Part shown: positions 40,920-50,011 of the stretch, one piece after another
Layout of the letters: each line of letters begins with the position of its first letter
Numbering within the stretch: position 1 is the first letter of the stretch
The notes under the pieces: model-generated
The model's input: the letters and a program-made list of their open reading frames with translations, nothing else
What the model was told of the DNA's origin: nothing
The model's database searches: none
NCBI RefSeq assembly: GCF_905171775.1
Contig: NC_053501.1
Span: 72,089,901 to 72,153,900, forward strand
From: Rana temporaria
Lineage: Eukaryota > Chordata > Amphibia > Anura > Ranidae
Direction of reading: 5' to 3'
DNA: 64,000 bases
Translations under genes and position numbers: made by a program

Positions 40920-41645
40920 GTTTGCAGAGATCATGTCACGGGCAGCAGATATCAAAGGTTTTGCCGCCATCCGTCCTCCGGTTAGGGGTTCTGTACATGG
41001 TAGCACGCCCTCCTTGAAACCTCCCGATTCGGCCTTCTCTTTTGCTACAGATGAAGCATGAACTACAAGTCATTTTCAATTCAGCCTAGGAAGCTCATGA
41101 CTCGGCGTAGGATATCTTCCAGGCGTTTCTATCTCGGTATCCTGGGTTCTTTTGTCACAAACATTCAGTATCTACTTGCGTTTTTTTGTTTTCTTTTGCC
41201 ACTTTCAGCCCAAACGGGTTTTCAAGCTGGTGCCCAGTCACAATCTGGGCCCCATTTTTGCGGATGTACTCAGGGATAGGCCACTTTTCCTTTCCCTAGT
41301 ACTCCCTTCTCTGCTAGCACAGGGCATGACACGTAGCCATTCCCTGCTGCCTAACTAGGATGGCACTTTAATATTCACTCCAGCCGTGCTTTCAGTACAG
41401 GTGTAGTTTCTGCTGCCATTCGTCGAGGGGTCTGTATTTTCGTTCTTGAGGTGATAGATTGGCGGGAGTCAGCTTTCTTTTCCGGACATATCCCGGATCC
41501 ACATGTCCACATGTCCCGGACATATCCCGAATCCACATGTCTGTCACAGGCATTCTTGCGTTGGGGGCTTGAGGTCACATACAGTTACTTTCAATTCAAT
41601 CTCTTTGCTAGCTCATCCTACTGTCTTATTTTTGCCCCCTTTTAG
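40920..41645 (+). pseudogene. Possible tyrosine-recombinase retroelement remnant
   Basis: A plus-strand frame around 41365-41520 reads HSSRAFSTGVVSAAIRRGV and then VLEVIDWRESAFFSGHIPD. The HxxR motif followed by a Gly/Ala helix and a W-R-S-x-A-F-x-x-x-I-x-P segment resembles the C-terminus of the recombinase in DIRS/Ngaro elements. The catalytic tyrosine would fall in the final segment but is not preserved. Upstream 40920-41360 is broken into frames I cannot assign. The duplicated blocks at 41633-41998 fit the split direct repeats such elements have. Tentative: similarity rests on a short stretch. Confidence 0.35.
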
Positions 41646-41998
41646 GCATACTGACCACGTGACCCCGGCACACCTCAGGTCACTTTCCCTGTTTTCCCCT
41701 CTGACCTTTCGCTAGCATGGGTACCTGAGACTCTGAGTACAAGTAAAAGGCTGACCGCAGGTCAGCCTGTATTTGTAGGAGGAGTGGGGAGGTATTTAAA
41801 CCCGTCCTCCTTCTGGGCGACGTTTTTCTTGTGTCCCACCCACCCATCCCCTTTTTTCTTGCTATTTCTTCTTTTACTTCTACTTGGGTATGCCCCCTTT
41901 TAGGCATACTGACCACATGACCCCGGAACACCTCAGGTCACTTTCCTTGTTTTCCCCTCGGACCTTTCGCTAGCACGATTACCTGAGACTCTGAGTAC
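41633..41998 (+). repeat. Pair of ~112-bp direct repeats 250 bp apart
   Basis: 41640-41747 and 41888-41998 share tgcccccttttaggcatac, tgaccccgg-acacctcagg and acctgagactctgagtaca with few differences. The 140 bp between them contain a ggtatttaaacccg TATA-like stretch. A B-A-B arrangement of this kind is found at the 3' end of Ngaro/DIRS-type elements, but no upstream partner was found. Confidence 0.7.
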
Positions 41999-42509
41999 AA
42001 ATATATATTTTTTCCTGTGAAGAGACTTATTTTTGTAGGGAAGGAGGATTGCAAGTACATGTCCATTTTGGGCTGGCAAGCAAAGGGTTGATTGGCATAA
42101 CAGGAAGGAGTCCACTGTTTGAAGGAAGAAGTTGGCCCCAGAGCAGCAGAGAAGGGTGGAGCTAAATAGGCTATTCGAGCGGGAAGTTCTTTCGTTTTGC
42201 TGAAAGACTGTACACGTGGAGCAAAATGGCGCATTACTGCTTCTTCAGATCTCATGCTGTGACTGGACATGGTTGGTTGGCTGGCTGATACTCAGGACTG
42301 TTTTCCTGACACTGGAGTTAGACTAGTGCACAGCAGGTGCCTGGCTCTGTGTAAGGTAAAAGGGGCTGAAATGGGCTGAGTACCTGGGTATCATTTGTGG
42401 AAAATGCAGAAGGCTGACTGTTATGATTAGAGCCTGAAGCCTCTGTGAACATTGTAGAGAACCATTACTGGACCTGCTAGCGAGTAATCTACCTTCAAGA
42501 ATATTCAGG
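41999..42509. other. Unannotated interval
   Basis: No feature supported; host sequence of the large insertion that follows. Confidence 0.4.
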
Positions 42510-42517
42510 GTCTCCTG
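42510..42517 (+). repeat. 8-bp target duplication of the outer hAT, left
   Basis: gtctcctg, repeated exactly at 49055-49062. Confidence 0.9.
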
Positions 42518-43622
42518 TAGGGATGAGCTTCGAGTTCGAGTCGAACTCATGTTCGACTCGAACATTGCCCGTTCGCCTGTTCGGCGAACAACGAACAATT
42601 TGGGGTGTTCGTGGCAAATTCGAAAAGCTAAATCTAAAGTGCTAATTTTAAAGGCTAATATGCAAGTTATTGTCCTAAAAAGTGTTTGGGGACCTGGGTC
42701 CTGTCCCAGGGGACATGTATCAATGCAAAAAAAAAGTTTTAAAAATGGCTGTTTTTTAGGGAGCAGTGATTTTAATAATGCTAAAAGTGAAACAATAAAA
42801 GTGAAATATTCCTTTAAATTTCGTACCTAGGGGGGTGTAAAGTTAGCATGTGAAATAGCGCATGTTTCCCGTACTTAGAACTGTCCCTGCACAAAGTGTC
42901 ATTTCTGAAAGACTTTCGGCTATAATGAATTGTCGGCTCTGGAAATTCAGAGCGAATTCATTCATAAAAAAAAATAAATAGCGTGGGGGTCCCCCCAAAT
43001 TCAATTACCAGGCCCTTCAGGTCTGGAATGGATATTAAGGGGAACCCCGCCGTCAATTAAAAAAAAAATGACGTGCGGTTCCCCCCAAATATCCATTCCA
43101 GACCCTTCAGGTCTGGTGTGGATTTTAAGGAGAACTCCACCCCAAATTTAAAAAAAAAATGGCGTGGAGTTCCCCCAAAAATCCACACCAGACCCCTTAT
43201 CTGAGCACGTTAACCTGGCCGGCCGCAGAATAGAGGGGGGGACAGAGTGCGGCCCCCTCTCTCCTGAACCGTACCAGGCCACATGCCCTCAACATGGGGA
43301 GGATGTCTCCATGTTGATGGGGACAAGGGTCTCATCCCCACAACCCTTGCCCGGTGGTTGTGGGGGTCTGCGGGTGGGGGGCTTATCAGAATCTGGAAGA
43401 CCCCTTTAACAAAGGGGACCCCCAGATCCTGCCCCCCCTATGTGAATTGGTAATGGGGTACATTGTACCCCTACCATTTCACGAAGGAAGTGTAAATAGT
43501 TGGAAAAAACACACACCGTAGAAAAAGGTCCTTTATTAATAAAAAAAAAGCAAAAAAATCCAGCGGTGGTAATCCACGCTCGGTCCGGCTTCCTGCTACA
43601 ACGTCCTGGATACCAGCGACGG

Positions 43623-43630
43623 GTGATCTC
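43623..43630 (+). repeat. 8-bp target duplication of the inner hAT, left
   Basis: gtgatctc, matching gggatctc at 47555-47562 at seven of eight positions. Confidence 0.75.
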
Positions 43631-43986
43631 CAGTGATGTCGCGAACCTACAATTTTCGGTTCGCGAGCGGCGAACGCGAACTTCCTCAAATGTTCGCGAA
43701 GGGGCAAACCGGGCGAACCGCCATAGACTTCAATGGGTAGGCGAATTTTAAAACCCACAGGGACTTTTTCTGGCCACAATAGTGATGGAAAAGTTGTTTC
43801 AAGGGGACTAACACCTGGACTGTAGCATGCCGGAGGGGGATCCATGGCAAAACTCCCATGGAAAATTACGTAGTTGTCGCAGAGTCCGTTTTTAATCCAT
43901 AAAGGGCATAAATCACCTAACGTTCATAAATTGTTTGGCATAACGTGCTTTAAAACATCAGGTATGATGTTGTATCAATCAGATAG

Positions 43987-44172
43987 TGTAAGGGTTAGGG
44001 TTACAGACAGGGTTAGGGTTACAGATAGGGTTAGGGTTACAGACAGGGTTAGGGTTAGGGTAACAGATAAGGTTAGGGTTGGGTTCCAGATAGGGTTAGG
44101 GACACAGACAGGGTTAGGGTTAGGGTTACAGACAGGGTTAGGGTTACAGATAGGGTTAGGGTTAGGGTTACA
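43987..44172 (+). repeat. Degenerate telomere-like TTAGGG array
   Basis: Runs of gggttaggg alternate with acagacag or acagatag, giving composite units of about 17-24 bp; I count about twenty ggtta/gggtta motifs. It is interior to a hAT element, so it is not a chromosome end. Frames rich in TLTLSVTL (minus) or RVRVTD (plus) are repeat translations. Confidence 0.9.
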
Positions 44173-44189
44173 CTCTGTGACCCTAACTG

Positions 44190-46503
44190 TCATATCCGGG
44201 ATGTGGAATAGCCCCTGGGGAGCTGGGGGGGTGCAGTTGATGTGGAGCAAGACGCAGCATAAGAGGACTCAGCCGAGGAGGTTATCGAAGAGGATGGAGT
44301 AGGAGGAGTAGAGGAGGTGGCAGCAGACCTGCCTGCAAGTCGTGGCGGTGTCACCAACCCCTCTGCAGAGCCACGCATTACATGCTTGTCAGCCATCAGC
44401 AGGTTTACCCAATGTGCAGTGTAGGTGATATACCTGCCCTGACCGTGCTTTGCAGACCAGGTATCAGTGGTCAGATGGATCCTTGCCCCAACACTGTGTG
44501 CCAGGGATGCCATGACCTTCTTTTGCACAATAGAGTACAGGTTGGGGATTGCCTTTTGTGAAAAGAAATTTCAGCCAGGTACCTTCCACTGCGGTGTCCC
44601 AATAGCTACAAATTTTTTGAAGGCCTGAGACTCCACCAGCTTGTATGGTAAAAGCCGGCGGGCTAATATTTCCGACAAGCCAGCAGTCAGACGTCGGGCA
44701 AGGGAGTGACTCTGTGACATTGGCTTCTTACACTCAAACATGTCCTTGACAGACACCTGACTGTGGGCAGATGAGCAGGAACTGCTCAAGGTGAGAGACG
44801 GAGTAGCGGATGGTTGAGAGGGGGCAAAGAGAACAGCAGTGGTTGACGTGACTGAAGATGCTGCACCAGGAGGAGGATGGTGGCTTTGAGGTTGTGTGCT
44901 GCTTGTACTCGTCATCATGTGTTGATCCCATAGGCGTTTGTAATGTGCGATCATGTGCCTTCGCAAAGCAGTTGTACCTAGGTGGGTGTTGGATTTCCCA
45001 CGACTCAGTTTCTTTTGGCAAAGGTTGCAAATGGCATCGCTGTTATCAGAGGCAGACACACAAAAAAATGCCACACTGCTGAGCTTTGCAATGACGGCAT
45101 TCTGGTGGTGGCAACAGCATGCGTTGATTGGCGTGCTGTCTGGCTGACCCCGTGTGCCGATACATACTGTCTGACTGTGCCACAAGCTCCTTGCGACGAC
45201 CTCCCCCTGCTTTCAACTCGTCCCCTCCTCCTCTCTGTCTCCCCATCTGAACTTTCCCCCTGTTCTTCTTCTCTTCGAGCGGGCACCCACGTAACATCCC
45301 CGGACACATCGTCATCATCAACCGCTTCACTTGTATCTGACAACTCAGCAAAGGAAGCAGCAGCGGGTACATCATCATCATTACACCATACGTCCATGTG
45401 TGTAATGCTGCCTGACTGAGTCATATCCCTTTTATCTACATCCTCTGGCAATAGTGGTTGCGCATCACTCATTTCTTCCAACTGACGTGCCAATAACTCC
45501 TCTGACAGATCAAGTGAAGCAGCTGTGATGCTAGTGTTGGTGGTGGCGGCATGCGGGCGAGTGGTAACTTGAGAGGTGCCCGAAGCTGAGCTGGAGGAGG
45601 ATGGTGCATCAAGGTTCCGAGCGGAAGCTGTAGAAGATTGGGTGTCCTGTGTTAGCCAGTCAACTATGGGCCAGATTCAGGTACATTGGGCATATCTCTG
45701 CGGCGGCGTAACGTATCTGATTTACGTTACGCCGCCGCAAGTTTTTCAGGCAAGTGCTTTATTCACAAAGCACTTGCCTGTAAAGTTGCGTAAATCACCC
45801 GGCGGAATTCAAATTCGGCGGGTAGGGGGCGTGTATCATTTAAATGAAGCGCATCCCTGCGCCAAACGAACTGCGCATGCGCCGTCCGTAAAATATCCCA
45901 GTGTGCATTGCTCCAAATGACGTCGCAAGGACGTCATTGGTTTCGACGTGAACGTAAATGACGTCCAGCCCCATTCACGGACGACTTACGCAAACGACGT
46001 AACTTTTCAAATTTTGATGCGGGAACGAAGGCCATACTTAACATTGGCTGCGCCTCATATAGCAGGGGCAACTTTACGCCGGGAAAAGCCTAACGTAAAC
46101 GTCGTAACTTTACTGTGTCGGCCGCGCGTACGTTCGGGAATTTGCGTATCTAGCTAATTTGCATACTCAACGCGGAAATCGACGGAAGCGCCACCTAGCG
46201 GGCAAAAAAAAAATTGCAGTTTAGATCCGACGGCGTAAGAGACTTACGCCTGTCGGATCTAATGGATATCTATGCGTAACTGATTCTAAGAATCAGTCGC
46301 ATAGATACGACGGGCCAGATTAGGACATACGACGGCGTACATGGCGCTGCGCCGTCGTAAGTCCTTTGAGAATCTGGGCCTATGTCCTCAGAACTTTTCG
46401 AGTTCAGGGTACGTGGCCTCTGAACACTGGGCATTATTCTAGGGCCAAAGGGAATCACAGCACCACGATGGCCCCTGCGGGGTGGCCTGCCTCTGCCTGT
46501 CAT
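44190..46503 (-). pseudogene. hAT transposase with N-terminal BED zinc finger, broken
   Basis: The start ATG at 46503 opens MTGRGRPPRRGHRG. The frame runs to 46381, is interrupted by the MITE, and resumes in the same frame at 45664 (EDI|VDWL across the target site). Acidic and Ser-rich sequence leads into the BED finger: AVWHFF, then after a frame change in the T7 run (complement of 45062-45068) CNLCQKK...H-TTALRRHMIAH. Next come VKDMFECKKP and FVAIGTPQWKVPG, a TGA at about 44570, then YSIVQKKVMASLAHS and IHLTTDTWSAKHGQGRY, the conserved TxDxW region with the first catalytic Asp. The rest of the catalytic and dimerisation domain (normally about 300 residues or more) is absent. Expected role: cut-and-paste transposition of this hAT family. 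Confidence 0.8.
45665..46383. mobile_element. MITE, GGCCAGATTC family, copy 7, inside transposase (TSD TAT)
   Basis: The element itself is 45668-46380, with ends GGGCCAGATTC and GAATCTGGGCC and tat on both sides. Removing it and one tat restores the hAT transposase frame between 46384 and 45664. Same subfamily as 33323-34006 and 35620-36319 (aacttgcggcggcg complement near the end, gcgcatgcgccgtccg). Confidence 0.9.
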
Positions 46504-46542
46504 TTTTTTTAAATTAGTTTAGTTGTACTATGCGTGCAAGCT

Positions 46543-46745
46543 ACTGTGCCAACACAATATAGATGAGATGTGGCATTGGCAGGCAGGTGGGCACAGTTTA
46601 CCCTGTGAGGCAAAGACACCCTGGCAGACAAAAGACTACTTTTAGTATTGCAGTGAATTTTGTTTTTATATCTTATCAACTGTGCCAACACAATATAGAT
46701 GAGATGTGGCACTGGCAGGCAGGTGGGCACAGTTTACACTGTGAG
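46543..46745 (+). repeat. 67-bp block duplicated at 136-bp spacing
   Basis: 46543-46609 and 46679-46745 share actgtgccaacacaatat, agatgagatgtggca and aggcaggtgggcacag. Located just upstream of the hAT transposase start, so possibly 5' region of that element. Confidence 0.8.
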
Positions 46746-46985
46746 CCTGGGCCCCTTACATTACACAGCACCCCACAGCTCTGGGCCCCTCTACATAGCA
46801 CCCAGCACCACTGGACCCCTTTATATTACACAGCAGCTTGCACCACTGGTCCCCTTTATATTACACAGCAGCTTGCACCACTGGGATCCTTACATTACAC
46901 AGCACCCCACAGCTCTGAGCCCCTTTACATAGCACCCTGCACCACTGGACCCCTTTATATTACACAGCACCCTGCACCTCTAATG
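46746..46985 (+). repeat. Irregular short tandem repeats
   Basis: Diverged units of roughly 30-35 bp built from tacattacacagcacc, accactggacccctt and tatattacacagcag. They open frames rich in YITQ and PLYI that are not genes. Confidence 0.8.
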
Positions 46986-47097
46986 TAACTAAACTATACA
47001 GTGTATAAATATACTGTATGTACAACTCTGGGGATGTATATATATCCTCTACACACTGTAACATTAACTGACTAGCCTGCCTAACTCCAAAAATTAC

Positions 47098-47127
47098 ACT
47101 CTCTCTCTCTCTCTCTGTCTCTCTCTG
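47098..47127 (+). repeat. TC microsatellite
   Basis: ctctctctctctctctctg then tctctctctg. Confidence 0.9.
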
Positions 47128-47554
47128 TAAACCACGCAGCACAAATTACAGAGAAAAAAAAAGCAGACTGATTGATAAGCCCTAACAAGGGCTGTTTGGG
47201 GTGCTGTTCTAACAGCAGAGATCAGATGAGTCTTTCAGGACTGGAGTACACTGGCCTAGCTAGCGCTTTCCCTATAACATCTGCAGCAGCAACACTGTCC
47301 CTCCTCTCACTAAGAATTCAGGTTCAGAATGAATCTAAAATGGATGCTGCCCTAGAGGTGGGAGGGTCAGGGAGGGAGAGTATGCTGCTGATTGGCTGGA
47401 ATGTGTCTGCTGACTGTGAGGTAGAGGGTCAAAGTTTGCTCAATGTTAATTAATAGGAGGCGGGTCGAACATCGCATATGTTCGCCGGCGGCGAACGCGA
47501 ACAAGCGAAAATCGCCGCGAACTATTCGCCGGCGAACCGTTCTGTACATCTCTA

Positions 47555-47562
47555 GGGATCTC
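47555..47562 (+). repeat. 8-bp target duplication of the inner hAT, right
   Basis: gggatctc, one mismatch to 43623-43630. Confidence 0.75.
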
Positions 47563-47955
47563 CTCTTCGGTCCAGCGATGAGAAGATCTTCCAGCATCCA
47601 GAGCTCCAGAGCACAGCATCGGAGGCCGCCTCTCTCCGCTGGACACAGCCCAGCGGAATGACGCGGCTGGAGCTTTTGACATTTCTTATATAGGGGAGGT
47701 GGGGCCACCCATCACGTGACCCCACCCCCTCTGACGCAAGGGGGAAGACTGGGCTTCCCCAGTGACATAGCAGAGGGTGCATCAGAGGGTGCGGAGTCAG
47801 GTGACAGGTGGCCCCCCTCCCCTATATAAGAAATGTCAAAAGCTCCAGCCGCGTCATTCCGCTGGGCTCTGTCCGGCGGAGAGAGGAGGCCGGCGATGCT
47901 GCGCTGTGGATTCCGGAAGATCTTCTCATCGCTGGACCAGAGAGGAGATCGCCCA
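47563..47955. repeat. Palindromic centre of the outer foldback hAT
   Basis: 47567-47710 is inverted relative to 47810-47945 (cagcgatgagaagatctt against aagatcttctcatcgctg; cccctatataagaaatg against catttcttatataggg). Both arms have ctatataa, so a TATA-like motif faces outward on each side. The centre is near 47755. Confidence 0.85.
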
Positions 47956-48058
47956 TCGCTGGATACAGACAACGTTGGAGCAGGAACCCGGGACAGAGTG
48001 GATTACCACCGCTGTATTTTTTTTATATTTTTTTATTATTAAAGGACTTTTTTCTATG

Positions 48059-48077
48059 GTGTGTGTGTGTGTGTGTG
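48059..48077 (+). repeat. GT microsatellite
   Basis: gtgtgtgtgtgtgtgtgtg followed by a T-run, in the right arm of the outer hAT and absent from the left arm, so it arose or expanded after the arms formed. Confidence 0.9.
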
Positions 48078-49054
48078 TTTTTTTAACTATTTACACTTCC
48101 TTCGTGAAATGGTAGGGGTACAATGTACCCCATTACCAATTCACATAGGGGGGGCAGAATCCGGGGGTCCCCTTTATTAGAGGGGTCTTCCAGATTCTGA
48201 TAAGCCCCCCGCCTGCAGACCCCCACAACCACCGGGCAAGGGTTGTGGGGATGAGGCACTTGTCCCCATCAACATGGGGACATCCTCCCCATGTTGAGGG
48301 CATGTTGCCTGGTACGGTTCAGGACGGGGGGCGCACTCTGTCCCCCCCTCTTTTCTGCGGCCCGCCAGGTTAACGTGCTCGGATAAGGGGTCTGGTGTGG
48401 ATTTTTGGGGGAACTCCACACCATTTTCTTTAAAAAAATTGGGGTGGAGTTCCCCTTAAAATCCACACCAGACCTGAAGGGTCTGGAATGAATACTTGGG
48501 GGGAACCCCACGTCATTTTTTTTTAAATTGACAGTGGGGTTCCCCTTAATATCCATTCCAGACCTGAAGGGCCTGGTAAATTTTTTTTTTTATGAATGAA
48601 TTCGCTCTGAATTGCCAGAGCCGACAATTCATTATAGCCCCAAGTCAGTTTTAAATGTCTTTTTTTCTTTCAGAAATGACACTTTGTGCAGGGACAGTTT
48701 TAAGTACGGGAAACATGCGCTATTTCACATGCTAACTTTACACTAGGTACAAAATTTAAAGGAATATTTCACTTTTATTGTTTCACTTTTAGCAGTATTA
48801 AAATCACTGCTCCCTAAAAAACAGCCGTTTTTAAAACTTTTTTTTTGCATTGATACATGTCCCCTGGGACAGGACCCAGGTCCCCAAACACTTTTTAGGA
48901 CAATAACTTGCATATTAGCCTTTAAAATTAGCACTTTAGATTTCAAACGTTCGAGTCCCATAGACTTTAATAGGGTTCTAAAGTTCACACGAACATTTGG
49001 TGTGTTCGCAAGTTCTGGTGCAAACCGAACAGGGGGGTGTTCGGCTCATCCCTA

Positions 49055-49062
49055 GTCTCCTG
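49055..49062 (+). repeat. 8-bp target duplication of the outer hAT, right
   Basis: gtctcctg, identical to 42510-42517. Confidence 0.9.
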
Positions 49063-49432
49063 GCACAGAGATTACTGTACATAGGCGTCGAAATTCTCCA
49101 TAGCAGCTAAAGAGTGCCAGGATGTTGCTGCTTCGTTCTTCTCTTATCAGCATGATAACTTCTGACAAGTTCTCTGACACAGAAGATAAAAGAAGCTGAA
49201 AATTTGTGTAGAGGGAGGTTGCTATAAATACCTTAGCAGAGAGCTTGTCTTGTCACAGCGCCCAGAGGCGATTCAGTTCGCATGTGCTGCGATATATAAG
49301 TTTCTCACTCACTCACTCACTCACTCACTCACAGCACAGCTCTGAAAGTCTCTGCCTATGTGGAGGGGGGGGGTGTCTTTCTTCCAATCAGCTGTGTTCA
49401 GCTACTGCTGAATGAGTAAGTGAAAATTCTGA
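49063..49432. other. Host interval with CACT microsatellite
   Basis: Resumes the sequence interrupted at 42510. An (actc)n tetranucleotide array lies at about 49306-49331. No gene seen. Confidence 0.5.
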
Positions 49433-50008
49433 TGCCGCGTACACACAACCATTTTTAATGGTCTAAAAAAAAATCTTTTTTTTTCAACCTGATTCTTGTC
49501 AAGCCTGCCTTGCCTACACACGATCGTGAAAAAAAAATGCTCGAGCAAAGCGCGGTGACGTACAACACGTACAACGGCACTATAAAGGGGAAGTACCATT
49601 CGGATGGCGCCATCCTTGGGGACGCTTTTGCTGATTTTGTGTTAGTAAAAGTTTGGTGAGAGACGATTCGCGGTTTTCAGTCTTCGTGCTTTTCAGTCTG
49701 TTACAGCGTGACGAATGTGCTATCTCCATTTTGAACACTAGTTTTACCAGAACGAGCGCTCCTGTCTCATAACATGCTTCTGAGCATGCACTTTTTTTTC
49801 ATGTCGTTAAAGCCTACACGCGACCCTTTTTCATGACGTGAAAAACTACAACGTGAAAAACGACGCGAAAAAAATAGAGCATGTTCTAAATTTTTAATGC
49901 CCATTTTTCACATAATGAAAAATGCTCTGGATCTTACACACGTTTTTAATTACATTTTAAAAAAATTAAATTTTTCACGTCATGAAAAACGGTTGTGTGT
50001 ATGCAGCA
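49433..50008. mobile_element. MITE, TGCCGCGTACACAC family, copy 3
   Basis: Left end TGCCGCGTACACACAACC, right end ggttgtgtgtatgcagca, flanks tga and taa. Its right half (ctagttttaccagaacgag through gcatgcac) matches 12911-13173, which identifies the outer shell of the composite Myb-gene element. Confidence 0.75.
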
Positions 50009-50011
50009 TAA

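Larger units (their letters stand above)
43631..47554 (-). mobile_element. Inner hAT element with transposase pseudogene
   Basis: The left end CAGTGATGTCGCGAAC and right end complement TAGAGATGTACAGAAC are inverted copies. Several ttcgccg/cggcgaac motifs flank both ends, and an eight-base duplication (7/8) borders it. It interrupts the palindrome of the outer element, whose arm continues on both sides. It contains a minus-strand BED-type hAT transposase pseudogene (44190-46503), telomere-like repeats (43987-44172) and, inserted in the coding sequence, a Harbinger MITE (45668-46380). The 3' part of the transposase is missing. Confidence 0.82.
42518..49054. mobile_element. Outer foldback hAT element (6.5 kb with inserts)
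   Basis: The ends TAGGGATGAGC and GCTCATCCCTA are flanked by an exact eight-base duplication. From each end inward the two sides are inverted copies for over a kilobase (ggacctgggtcctgtccc, gcacgttaacctgg, aatccacaccagacc and so on), up to the site of an inner hAT at 43631-47554. Beyond it the inverted pairing resumes at 47563 and meets near 47755. Without the inner hAT the element would be a 2.6-kb near-complete palindrome. No transposase of its own; mobilisation would have been in trans. Confidence 0.85.

Noticed and set aside
43987..44302. A true chromosome end (telomere)
   Set aside because: The TTAGGG-like motifs are degenerate, short, and enclosed by unique and transposon sequence on both sides.
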